64,000 nucleotides of DNA from JAGLOK01 sp023139005 (lineage in GTDB: Bacteria; Bacillota; Clostridia; Christensenellales; UMGS416): assembly GCA_030637745.1 (NCBI GenBank), contig DAOWFX010000127.1:4759-68758 (forward strand). The letters are read 5' to 3'. Positions 52,381-60,921 of this stretch are shown here, one piece after another. Each line of letters begins with the position of its first letter. Position 1 is the first letter of the stretch. Below the pieces are notes generated by a model, which saw nothing but the letters and a program-made list of their open reading frames with translations, had not been told where the DNA came from and did no database searches. Both the position numbers and the translations under genes were made by a program.

Positions 52381-52953
52381 ATGAGTAAAACATTTTTAGT
52401 AGAAGTATCTGCACGGCAGAGACATCTGGATAAAGAGACTCTCGAGATTTTATTTGGAGAGGGACATGAATTAACTATAAAACGCAGACTTTCAATGCCT
52501 ACTGAGTATGTGTGTGAAGAAAGACTGGACATCATTGGACCCAAGCGCACCATATCTAAGGTGAGTATTTTAGGACCGTTGCGTTCAAAGACACAAGTGG
52601 AAGTATCACTGACTGATTGCTACACATTAGGGCAAGTTGCTCCGGTAAGAAATTCTGGAGACACTGTAAATACTCCTTCAATACGACTCAAAGGACCTGC
52701 AGGCGAAGTAGAGCTTGAAGAAGGCTTGATTGTTGCCAAAAGACACATTCACATGAATGCAGAAAATGCAGAGTTGTTAGGTGTAGAAGATAAGCAGATT
52801 GTATCAGTTTCTGTAGAAACTGAGCGTCCTGTGATTTTCGGCGACTGTGTTGTAAGAGTACGAGACGACTTCTCGCTGTCGATGCATATCGATACCGATG
52901 AAGCAAATGCAGCGCTCATAGGCAGAGCGGGCTGTGAAGGAACTATTGTATAA
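52381..52953 (+). CDS. pduL: PduL-type phosphate acyltransferase (propanoyl/acetyl)
   Basis: A 190-residue enzyme of the PduL family, which interconverts acyl-CoA and acyl-phosphate. Two PduL beta-barrel halves: ILGPLRSKTQVEVSLTDCYTLG and PVRNSGDT in the first, AKRHIHM and MHIDTDEANAALIG in the second. The usual first zinc motif RHVHL reads RQRHL here, so one metal-binding His appears replaced by Gln. No N-terminal encapsulation peptide and no microcompartment genes nearby, so a cytosolic acetate-type phosphotransacetylase is likely. AAGGAGG precedes the ATG. Confidence 0.85.
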   Translation: MSKTFLVEVSARQRHLDKETLEILFGEGHELTIKRRLSMPTEYVCEERLDIIGPKRTISKVSILGPLRSKTQVEVSLTDCYTLGQVAPVRNSGDTVNTPSIRLKGPAGEVELEEGLIVAKRHIHMNAENAELLGVEDKQIVSVSVETERPVIFGDCVVRVRDDFSLSMHIDTDEANAALIGRAGCEGTIV

Positions 52954-53106
52954 GCAGCTTCTAAAACTTAAAATAATAAACAAAGCATGTTACATGCGAG
53001 CTGTTCTTTTATGAAGGGAACAGCTCTTTTGCTTGATATTTGCATGCAAAATGTGTATTATTTATACTATAAGAATAGATTAGCAGATTATGGGAGAGAT
53101 TACTCT

Positions 53107-53733
53107 ATGGCAATAAAATGTGATTATAAAATATCCGGAAATGCAATGCAGATTTCAGCCCCTCGAGGACTTGATTTGCTACCGGGTAGATTGATACGGA
53201 AAATTGTAAAGAACATAGAATCAAAATATCAAATATGTGAATACAGTGAAGTCAAAGGACGTAAAGAAGCAGAGATGATGGATGATGTTGTTGGATCTAT
53301 ATATCTTAAAGGTGGTATTGGAGCATGGCTCTTTGGCAATACTCCGATTGCTGTGTTTCAAAGGATACACACCAGCTTGTATGATCCAGACTTCTTGCGA
53401 CTTGAAGATGAAGAGACGATGGAATTTCAAAACAGATTACCAGATGATGAGCCCTTCAACTATGAAGACTTTACAGTTTCCATGCCTTCAGACTATCATA
53501 TTATGATTGCGCCATCGACAAGTAAGCTAATTGAGGTAGTATCGCACCTTCGTCCTGATAACTTTGATGATGTACGTAAGGCGATCTCAAGGATCGCTGT
53601 TGCATCCATTACTGTATATGATGAAGCGGATATGTATATTGAATACACAGACAAAGAGTTCCCGATAGTTTTTGCACAAGGGGTCGATGAATGGCTCAAT
53701 GAACCGCAAGAAGTTGAATATTTGGATTTTTAG
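53107..53733 (+). CDS. Conserved-looking hypothetical cytoplasmic protein
   Basis: A 208-residue acidic protein. I start at ATG 53107 (MAIKCDYKISGNAM), preceded by GGGAGAGA; the 40 codons before it are non-conserved-looking and lack a ribosome binding site. No membrane segment or motif I recognise. It has well-ordered blocks (ISAPRGLDLLPGRLIRKIV; GGIGAWLFGNTPIAVFQRIHT; DYHIMIAPSTSKLIEVVSHLRP) and a terminator follows, which support a real gene. Function unknown. Confidence 0.65.
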   Translation: MAIKCDYKISGNAMQISAPRGLDLLPGRLIRKIVKNIESKYQICEYSEVKGRKEAEMMDDVVGSIYLKGGIGAWLFGNTPIAVFQRIHTSLYDPDFLRLEDEETMEFQNRLPDDEPFNYEDFTVSMPSDYHIMIAPSTSKLIEVVSHLRPDNFDDVRKAISRIAVASITVYDEADMYIEYTDKEFPIVFAQGVDEWLNEPQEVEYLDF

Positions 53734-53776
53734 GACACTACTGTTCGATTTTATAGTAAGATAATAAAGCTTTTAT

Positions 53777-53806
53777 ACTTTCTCGGCTTCCCCCGAGGAA
53801 GTTTTG
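53777..53806 (+). terminator. Intrinsic terminator
   Basis: ACTTTCTCGG (53777-53786) pairs with CCGAGGAAGT (53793-53802), one G-U pair, loop of six, followed by TTTTGTTATT. Confidence 0.78.
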
Positions 53807-53872
53807 TTATTGTTGGACAAACTCAAGGTTTCTTTAAAATAATAGGATTCTTGAAAGAAGCGATGTGCAATA

Positions 53873-53909
53873 TTGCTTTTAATAGTGGTTATTTGCTATA
53901 ATATAGCAA
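53873..53909 (+). promoter_or_regulatory. fhs promoter with palindrome over the -10
   Basis: TTGCTT (53873-53878), 18-bp spacer, TATAAT (53897-53902). The perfect 17-bp palindrome TTGCTATAATATAGCAA (53893-53909) covers the -10 and start site. Confidence 0.6.
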
Positions 53910-53923
53910 CTTAGGAGGGTAAA

Positions 53924-55591
53924 ATGAGAACAGATATCGAAATCGCAAGAGACGCAGAAATGCAACCCATAACACAAATTATAGAAAAACTTGGTGTTGA
54001 TGAAGATCAATACGAGTCCTACGGGAAGTATAAAGCAAAACTGAGTGCAAAATACTATAATCAGTTGAAAGATAAAAAATCAGGCAAGCTCATACTAGTG
54101 ACTGCAATGAACCCAACACCTGCAGGAGAAGGAAAAACAACCATCACAGTCGGCCTTGCAGATGGTTTTTCAAAGATTGGTGAGAATGTTTGTGCAGCAC
54201 TTCGCGAACCATCACTAGGACCTGTCTTTGGAATGAAAGGCGGCGCAGCCGGTGGTGGCTATGCACAGGTCGTCCCCATGGAAGACTTGAACCTCCACTT
54301 TACAGGAGACATGCACGCAATTACTGCTGCTAATAATTTACTTGCAGCACTTATAGATAACCATGTTTATCAAGGCAATACACTGAATATCGATATAGAA
54401 AAGATCCTATGGAGACGATGCCTTGATATGAACGATCGACAGATTCGAAACATCCAAAGTGGTTTGGGTAAAAAGTCGGGTGTTCCGCGCATGGGTGGCT
54501 TTGATATCACTGCAGCCTCTGAAGTCATGGCAGCATTTTGCCTTGCAACGAGCTTGGATGACCTGAAGAAACGATTGGCACGTATCACTGTAGCACTAAA
54601 CACTGACGGTAATGCGGTAACAGCAGGTGACATCAACGCACAAGGTGCGATGACGGTACTTTTGAAAGATGCCTTCAATCCCAATGTAGTACAGACCTTA
54701 GAGAATACGCCCATACTGGTACATGGTGGACCCTTTGCAAACATCGCACATGGATGTTCAAGCTTAATTGCAACCAAAATGGCGACAAAGCTGTGTGATT
54801 ATACCATCACAGAAGCCGGCTTTGGCGCAGACCTGTGGGCTGAGAAATTCATTGATATCAAGTGTCGCATGGGAGGGATTAGCCCCGATGCGGTGGTGTT
54901 GGTTGCGACCGTTCGTGCGCTCAAATATCATGGAGGAATTGCCAAGGAAAACCTCACAGAAGAAAATGTAGATGCGCTAAAAGCAGGGCTCACAAACCTA
55001 GGCAAGCACATCGAAAATATACAAAATCTTTTCAAGCTCAATGTGGTAGTTGCGATTAACAAATTTAGCTCAGATACGCAAAGTGAAATGGAAGAGATTA
55101 AGAAATATTGCACTACATATGATGTCGAAGCTGTGCTTGCAGACGGCTGGGATAAAGGTGGCGCCGGAATGTGTGATCTTGCAAAGCAAGTGATTAAGTT
55201 GTGTGATAATAATGAGCAGACAATGGAATTCATTTATGATACCGCAGATAGTATAAAAAAGAAGATGGAGATGCTTTCAAAGTACTATGGTGCAGGAAGT
55301 GTGGAATATACAGAACGCGCAGAAGAAGACATCAGGATGATACAAAGACTCGGGCTTGAAAAGCTCCCTATTTGTGTTGCGAAAACGCAGTATTCTCTAT
55401 CTACCAGTGTAAAAAAATTGGGACGCCCAGAAGGCTTCAACATGAAAGTGCGAAGATTATTTGTATCCAGTGGTGCAGGATTTATCGTCATCGCAACAGG
55501 CTCAATACTGAGGATGCCGGGGTTGCCGAAGGTACCTTCAGCCAACAGTATTGATATCAATGAAGATGATGAAGTAGTTGGGCTATTCTAG
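53924..55591 (+). CDS. fhs: Formate-tetrahydrofolate ligase
   Basis: ATP-dependent enzyme making 10-formyl-tetrahydrofolate from formate, for purine synthesis or the methyl branch of acetogenic metabolism. A 555-residue protein with P-loop TPAGEGKTT (about 66-74), EPSLGPVFGMKGGAAGGGYAQV, FGADLWAEKFIDIKCR and the C-terminal GSILRMPGLPKVPSANSIDI. TAGGAGGG precedes the ATG. No other Wood-Ljungdahl gene is present in the window. A palindromic element follows the stop. Confidence 0.97.
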   Translation: MRTDIEIARDAEMQPITQIIEKLGVDEDQYESYGKYKAKLSAKYYNQLKDKKSGKLILVTAMNPTPAGEGKTTITVGLADGFSKIGENVCAALREPSLGPVFGMKGGAAGGGYAQVVPMEDLNLHFTGDMHAITAANNLLAALIDNHVYQGNTLNIDIEKILWRRCLDMNDRQIRNIQSGLGKKSGVPRMGGFDITAASEVMAAFCLATSLDDLKKRLARITVALNTDGNAVTAGDINAQGAMTVLLKDAFNPNVVQTLENTPILVHGGPFANIAHGCSSLIATKMATKLCDYTITEAGFGADLWAEKFIDIKCRMGGISPDAVVLVATVRALKYHGGIAKENLTEENVDALKAGLTNLGKHIENIQNLFKLNVVVAINKFSSDTQSEMEEIKKYCTTYDVEAVLADGWDKGGAGMCDLAKQVIKLCDNNEQTMEFIYDTADSIKKKMEMLSKYYGAGSVEYTERAEEDIRMIQRLGLEKLPICVAKTQYSLSTSVKKLGRPEGFNMKVRRLFVSSGAGFIVIATGSILRMPGLPKVPSANSIDINEDDEVVGLF

Positions 55592-55592
55592 T

Positions 55593-55717
55593 AGAGCACT
55601 CAAAATGGCACAAATACAATGCGATGTCCATCATCAAAACTCGATTACATATGTTTGGATATGCGCACTCGTTCGATAATAAGCCTCAGACCGCCTTGCG
55701 CGTATTTTGAGCACTCT
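55593..55717 (+). repeat. 125-bp imperfect palindromic element after fhs
   Basis: GAGCACTCAAAAT (55594-55606) and ATTTTGAGCACTC (55704-55716) are inverted with 11 of 13 pairs, two bases after the fhs stop. The inner sequence pairs only partly. Part of its left half is repeated downstream at 55747. Non-coding. Confidence 0.65.
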
Positions 55718-55746
55718 TTGTGATTTAAGAGTAGAAGATATATGAT

Positions 55747-55796
55747 GAGCACTTAAAATGGTACTGATATGATGTGATGTCTGTCGTCGAAATTCG
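55747..55796 (+). repeat. Half copy of the post-fhs element
   Basis: Fifty bases aligning without gaps to 55594-55643: 38 of 50 identical, and 11 of the 12 differences are transitions. The right half of the element is absent here. Confidence 0.7.
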
Positions 55797-55816
55797 TAAT
55801 AATAGTTATAAATAAC

Positions 55817-55849
55817 AAACTCTCTCTGCACATGACGTAGAGAGAGTTT
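55817..55849 (+). terminator. Strong hairpin before the FAH gene
   Basis: Perfect 11-bp stem AAACTCTCTCT (55817-55827) with AGAGAGAGTTT (55839-55849), loop of 11, followed by ATATATTATC. It is the best candidate for the end of the fhs transcript. The rest of the gap to 55982 holds a TATAAT-like box near 55960 and nothing else I can support. Confidence 0.6.
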
Positions 55850-55982
55850 ATATATTATCAGCTAATATGTCTTATACTAAGAGAAGACTTAGATAATGGA
55901 TATAGAATTTTATAGAACAGTTTAGGTAAACTACGTTGAGTTTCATAGATAAGAAGTAGTATAATATATTTGAGGTAAAATA

Positions 55983-56861
55983 ATGAAACTTGCAAGCTAT
56001 AAATATCAAAACAAACAGAACTGGGGCATAGTGGACACTATAAATCAGTTGGTTTATCCGAGTGCAGAAGTATTTGGAGAAGATTGTGCTGCAAGTTTGT
56101 TGGAGCACATAAAAGCCAATGGATGTGATGCATTTACATCTTTTGATTTGATGGAAGTTGAAGGAATTCCGTTTGTCGATGTGACACTACTATCGCCGAT
56201 AGTAAATCCTTCGCGAAATGTTTTCTGTGTTGGGAAGAACTATATTGATCATATCAAGGAACTGGAACAGTTTGACACACAACAATTCAAGCTCAATGAA
56301 GAACGACCTATCTTCTTTACCAAATGTACAACATCAGTGATGGGTCCTTATGACAACATTCCACTACATGAAGGAATAACAGAAGCAGTGGATTATGAAG
56401 CAGAGCTTGCGATTATCATTGGAAAAGAAGGTATCAATATTAAAAGAGAAGATGCACTGGAGCATGTATTCGGATACACAGTACTCAATGACGTTACTGC
56501 GCGTGACTTGCAAAAAGCGCACAAGCAATGGTTTAAAGGAAAGAGCTTGGATGGGTTTTGCCCGATGGGGCCTTGGATCGTTACTCGAGATGAGATAAGG
56601 GATCCACAGAACTTGGACATTAGCACATATGTGAATGATGAAGTGCGTCAAAGCTCCAATACGCAGAATATGATATTTGACATCGCAACACTGATTGAGT
56701 GGTTATCCCAAGGTATCACACTCAAGCCCGGAGATATATTAGCTACAGGAACACCAAGTGGTGTGGGACTTGGAATGTATCCACCGCAGTTTCTAAAAAG
56801 CGGTGATGTAGTTCAGATTACTGTGCAAGATATCGGGACGATTAAAAACAGGGTTAAATAA
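55983..56861 (+). CDS. Fumarylacetoacetate hydrolase (FAH) family protein
   Basis: A 292-residue metal-dependent enzyme of the FAH/acylpyruvase family. FCVGKNYIDHIKEL, DYEAELAIIIGKEG (Glu metal ligands), YTVLNDVTARDLQ, KGKSLDGFCPMGPWIVTRDE and GTPSGVG are typical. Members cleave C-C bonds in acylpyruvates or decarboxylate oxaloacetate. Substrate not determinable. TTGAGGT precedes the ATG. recX follows after 12 bp. Confidence 0.88.
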   Translation: MKLASYKYQNKQNWGIVDTINQLVYPSAEVFGEDCAASLLEHIKANGCDAFTSFDLMEVEGIPFVDVTLLSPIVNPSRNVFCVGKNYIDHIKELEQFDTQQFKLNEERPIFFTKCTTSVMGPYDNIPLHEGITEAVDYEAELAIIIGKEGINIKREDALEHVFGYTVLNDVTARDLQKAHKQWFKGKSLDGFCPMGPWIVTRDEIRDPQNLDISTYVNDEVRQSSNTQNMIFDIATLIEWLSQGITLKPGDILATGTPSGVGLGMYPPQFLKSGDVVQITVQDIGTIKNRVK

Positions 56862-56873
56862 ACAAAGGATACT

Positions 56874-57506
56874 ATGTGTAAAATCACTTCCATTACAAGA
56901 CAAGTCAAGAACAAAAATCGTGTCTCCATTCATGTGGATGGTAGCTACTTTGGTGCGCTTGATGAAAAGACTTTCTTGAGTAGTGGATTAAAAACCGGAG
57001 ATACACTGTCTGAAGATATTTGGGAGCGGTTGTTTGCACAAGCAGAGAATGAAGCTGCGTTTAATAAAGCACTAGGATACATTTCGCGCTTGATGCGAAG
57101 CAAAAAGCAGATGATAGAGTACCTCAACAAGAAAGGCTATGAGGCGCAATCCATTCAATATGCAATCGATAAACTGAAAGAGTACAAATACATTGACGAT
57201 GAAAGTTATGCACGGATGATCTTGTCACATCAAGTGAATGTTAAGCATGCAGGGATGATGGCAGTGAAAAATGCTATGTATAAAAACGGAATAGATAAAC
57301 AGACATCAGAAAAAGCGATCTTAGAGTATGACAATGAGAAACAACGAGAAAATGCTAAAATTTGCGCTGAGAAACTATTGAAAAAGTATCATAGGATACA
57401 AGACAGACGCGAAAAAAAGCACAAGATCTCACAAGCCATGATGCGTCGCGGATACAACTGGGATATGATTAATTCTGTGTTGCGGGGCGATGACGAAGAG
57501 AATTAA
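56874..57506 (+). CDS. recX: Regulatory protein RecX
   Basis: A 210-residue helical protein that limits RecA filament growth. Recognised by the repeated three-helix units: ALGYISRLMRSKKQMIEYLNKKGYEAQSIQYAIDKLKEYKYIDDESYARMIL (about 62-115) and later QAMMRRGYNWDMINSVL. AAAGGAT precedes the ATG. recA itself is not in the window. The 3' end overlaps the convergent transglutaminase gene by 38 bp. Confidence 0.88.
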   Translation: MCKITSITRQVKNKNRVSIHVDGSYFGALDEKTFLSSGLKTGDTLSEDIWERLFAQAENEAAFNKALGYISRLMRSKKQMIEYLNKKGYEAQSIQYAIDKLKEYKYIDDESYARMILSHQVNVKHAGMMAVKNAMYKNGIDKQTSEKAILEYDNEKQRENAKICAEKLLKKYHRIQDRREKKHKISQAMMRRGYNWDMINSVLRGDDEEN

Positions 57507-59706
57507 AAAATGATTTCAACAAAAAATCAATATACTTGAAAATCCCTAACTTCCTTCTGGAATACACAAGCAAAGCTTTATGATAGGTGAAGATAGATAG
57601 CATATCTTTGTCCGTTAGGTCTTGTTGTGCATAAATCATTTTGCTAATAACTTCCGCTACCTTTTGATACTTATACCCATATAGATTAAGCCATTCATCT
57701 ACCATAATTGCATGTGCATTTAATGTGGTACCTGGTGGCTTGTCATACTTATAGTAAGAAAAGAGCTTCAGAATAGTCTTATAATAAAACACTACAATCT
57801 CATTGTTGTTTTTATATCTTTTCTTGACTGCAAACAAACTTAAACGTATTCTGCTGATTACAAGTAGTGCAGCAAACAGCAGTACAATCGTAGAAATCGT
57901 GATGATAATTGCCACAATTGGCATTGAAGTGGTTGGTTGCTCTATTGGAACATCTACTTCTTCAACAAACTCTTCATTAAAGAATTCTTCTTCAAATGGG
58001 ATGGTCTCACCTGATGAGACTATTTGATTGTTGGTTCTTGTCTCCGGTTCAAAAGGTATCCAACCAAATCCTTCAATATAGACTTCAGCCCATGCATGTG
58101 CATTTTTTCCCGTGATCACCTGTGGTAGGTGGGGCTGCGCTTTAGGGTCAGTTCTAAAGCCTTCAACATATCGAGAGGGGATACCTGCACTGCGTGCCAT
58201 AACAGCCATTGCAGAAGCAAAGTATGTGCAATAACCTCTTTTTGTTTCAAGAAAATGTTCCACAAAACCCATATCTTCAGGTGGAATATCCGGGGATAGA
58301 GTGTAGGTAAATCCATCTTCTAAGTACTCCATGATAGCAACTGCTTTCAGGTAGTCACTTTCTACATCTTCAGTAATCTTTAATACAGTTTCATGAACGC
58401 TTGCAGGAATGTTTTCCGCGACTTTAGTAAAATTTCTATCAATCAATTCTCTTTGATTAGAATAATCATCTGACAAATTACTTTGTACTTTTTTCACGTA
58501 GTTTTCAAAACTTGCTGCCTCATATAAAAGAAAATCCACTTTTATCTTGTAGCCAATTCCTGATTCAATATTACGAGACGAAAAAACTTCACCTATCGTG
58601 TTGAATGAGGGTATCATTGTCAGCATCTTGTCTGCTGAAACTTTCATCGTTCTAAAAGGTGTAAAAAGTGTTGAGGAACCATTTGATATCGGAGAGATGG
58701 ATACATCAACTTTTCTAAAGAATAATGGATTTCTAGCATCTCCTTGCGGAAGATAAAGACTAAAAACTTGGTCTTTTACATTTTCATTTTTCAAATTGAA
58801 CCTGTAACGATAACTATCAGAATCATCAATCCAACTATTTCCTGTATAGGTGTTTTTGATGTTTCCAATAAGCAAAACAGGTCTATCCGTTTGGACATAC
58901 ATAATTTCTTTGTCTGACAACTCAACAGGACCACCCAATCTGTTATTTAATGGTTGATAACCTACTGAACTTATATTGAATATTGTACGCTCTCTAGTGT
59001 TTCCTGTAAATTCTGATATGTAATCCCCAATAATATTAGTACGCAATGATAACCATTCCCATTTACTATCAAGTTTCTTGCCATTTGCTAGAGAAACAAG
59101 CATTATTACAAGTAAAGCAGCTACAGGAATCAGCCATGCTGAATTCAGGTTTCTTACAGTTTTAATATTTTCCCCCGGTTTAGGTTTGAGCCCATGGGCG
59201 AAGAATACTAATAAACAGCCAAATACTATGGATGTTTCATACAGTATAGATAATCCTCTTTGATCCCATTGCAATATAACCAGAGTGATGCATATTATTA
59301 AAGTCGCTGGGAAAAAGGAAAATGCTAACGTCGGTATATATATGATAAGCGAAATTATTAATATAGATAATATGCATAAAAGATTGGTATATTCAAGAGA
59401 AAGGGGAGCGTTGTCAAACAAGAATTGTTTTGATGCATTAAAAAAGTTCAGTACTTCACTTTGCACAGTTGCATCAAGCAGAAAAAACACTATGGGTAAA
59501 GCAACAAGGATTATAGAAAACACTACAATAGATAGCTTCTTATTTACAAAAATTAAGTAAAAGATGAGCACGAATAACAATGACCAAACAAAAGTTAATA
59601 AAACAACTGTTGTAACACCAATTGTTTTAAAAAACATCAGAGATAGACTTGCTACAAGCAATGCACATACGAGTATTGGCGCAATTTGTGAAAGTTTCTT
59701 TTTCAT
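57469..59706 (-). CDS. Membrane transglutaminase-like protein
   Basis: A 745-residue protein of the DUF3488/transglutaminase type: seven or so N-terminal membrane helices (about 8-210), an extracytoplasmic region, a transglutaminase-like cysteine-protease core with Cys493 (RGYCTYFASA), the His in GKNAHAWAEVY and an acidic residue in GWIPFEPE, one more helix (about 595-620) and a cytoplasmic DUF4129-like tail. Third gene of a MoxR-DUF58-transglutaminase operon, a widespread set thought to act in envelope-associated protein assembly or cleavage. Real substrate unknown. Confidence 0.88.
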   Translation of the reverse strand: MKKKLSQIAPILVCALLVASLSLMFFKTIGVTTVVLLTFVWSLLFVLIFYLIFVNKKLSIVVFSIILVALPIVFFLLDATVQSEVLNFFNASKQFLFDNAPLSLEYTNLLCILSILIISLIIYIPTLAFSFFPATLIICITLVILQWDQRGLSILYETSIVFGCLLVFFAHGLKPKPGENIKTVRNLNSAWLIPVAALLVIMLVSLANGKKLDSKWEWLSLRTNIIGDYISEFTGNTRERTIFNISSVGYQPLNNRLGGPVELSDKEIMYVQTDRPVLLIGNIKNTYTGNSWIDDSDSYRYRFNLKNENVKDQVFSLYLPQGDARNPLFFRKVDVSISPISNGSSTLFTPFRTMKVSADKMLTMIPSFNTIGEVFSSRNIESGIGYKIKVDFLLYEAASFENYVKKVQSNLSDDYSNQRELIDRNFTKVAENIPASVHETVLKITEDVESDYLKAVAIMEYLEDGFTYTLSPDIPPEDMGFVEHFLETKRGYCTYFASAMAVMARSAGIPSRYVEGFRTDPKAQPHLPQVITGKNAHAWAEVYIEGFGWIPFEPETRTNNQIVSSGETIPFEEEFFNEEFVEEVDVPIEQPTTSMPIVAIIITISTIVLLFAALLVISRIRLSLFAVKKRYKNNNEIVVFYYKTILKLFSYYKYDKPPGTTLNAHAIMVDEWLNLYGYKYQKVAEVISKMIYAQQDLTDKDMLSIFTYHKALLVYSRRKLGIFKYIDFLLKSFFNSLRHRPATQN

Positions 59707-60920
59707 TGTGTACGCACCATAATTTTCTTACTTATATCATCAGAAGGTGTAATGTTTATAATATTTACACCAACCGAAAGCAGTTCTGAGATCATATTTC
59801 TCGTTTTATCATCAAGTGATGTTATATATTGTGTTACAAGAAGTATTGTTACATCAACTGCTGCTTCGCGAAGATAGATTAGGTTGTCAAAGCTGTTCGT
59901 GTCAATTGTATGGGTAATAATGAATATCGATACTACATGTGAGATTGATGAAAGTTCCTGCGAGAGTAAATCAAATAGCATAAAATCCGATGAAAACTTA
60001 ATATTAGATAAAAATTCGTATATTGCAGGAAAATCCTTGGGATTGTTACCGGTAAGAATTGTTCTTTGAGCATCAATTGTTATAAGCTTTGTAGGTAAAT
60101 GTGACTTAAGCAAGTGATTTGACACCGCTGTAGCGCATTCTATTATCATATCCTCAAGTGTAATTGCTTCTACACCTTCTAGGCTATGATTCGAACAATC
60201 TAGATAGATTATCGTATCAGGATCAAATGATAGTGAATAGTTCTTTACAAGCAACTCTTGTTTTGAAAAAGAGAGCTTCCAGTGTACTTTCTTTAGTATA
60301 TCTCCTTGTATGTATTGCCTTATATCGCTCATTTCTGCGATATCATTTGTGGGCTTTCTGATGGGATTATGTGAACTGCTATTTTCTCTGAAAGGAAGAG
60401 GAATCCCAGACAATGGTACAATTCTTGGCTTAATCACCAATGACAATGTCTTAAAGGTAGATATTTTGTTAAAATCCAGAGTAATCTTTAAGAGTCCAAA
60501 CATATCGTATAATATAACCTTTTTGATACCAACTTGATATTCGCCGCGATATTTGCAGTATATCTTTTCATTAATTGACACAACATCATTATCTAGCACA
60601 CCAAATTTACTGTTGTTAGGAACAAGGGTTAGACTGCTATCGGGCAGGTCGTATACTAATTCAACAAGTGGTAGTGGCATGCGATATTCATTATGAAGCT
60701 GCATAGTTAGATCAACACTTTCTCCCTTAACGCCATGAATAGGTGTAAGATTTTGGAGATAATAATAGTGTGTATAAATGATAGCTAATGATACAACTGA
60801 TATTAATATAACAATAAACAAAGAAAAGAGGATTAGGTAATAAATACTATTGCCTGTAATAAGTCCGATAAGCAAAGCTAAAAAAGCAAATATTAGAAAT
60901 GGTATCAGCCTTTTTTTCAT
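59703..60920 (-). CDS. DUF58 (von Willebrand-like) membrane protein
   Basis: A 405-residue protein: start at 60920 (MKKRLIPFLIFAF) one base after the MoxR stop, implying translational coupling; the longer frame lies inside the MoxR gene. Two membrane helices (about 5-45), then the DUF58 region, including the signature DIAEMSDIRQYIQGDILKKVHWKLSFSKQELLVKNY (about 195-235). DUF58 proteins work with MoxR ATPases. It overlaps the transglutaminase gene by 4 bp. Confidence 0.88.
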   Translation of the reverse strand: MKKRLIPFLIFAFLALLIGLITGNSIYYLILFSLFIVILISVVSLAIIYTHYYYLQNLTPIHGVKGESVDLTMQLHNEYRMPLPLVELVYDLPDSSLTLVPNNSKFGVLDNDVVSINEKIYCKYRGEYQVGIKKVILYDMFGLLKITLDFNKISTFKTLSLVIKPRIVPLSGIPLPFRENSSSHNPIRKPTNDIAEMSDIRQYIQGDILKKVHWKLSFSKQELLVKNYSLSFDPDTIIYLDCSNHSLEGVEAITLEDMIIECATAVSNHLLKSHLPTKLITIDAQRTILTGNNPKDFPAIYEFLSNIKFSSDFMLFDLLSQELSSISHVVSIFIITHTIDTNSFDNLIYLREAAVDVTILLVTQYITSLDDKTRNMISELLSVGVNIINITPSDDISKKIMVRTQ

Positions 60921-60921
60921 T

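Noticed and set aside
54370..54777. 135-residue open frame antisense to fhs
   Set aside because: Lies fully inside fhs and has no motif or ribosome binding site.
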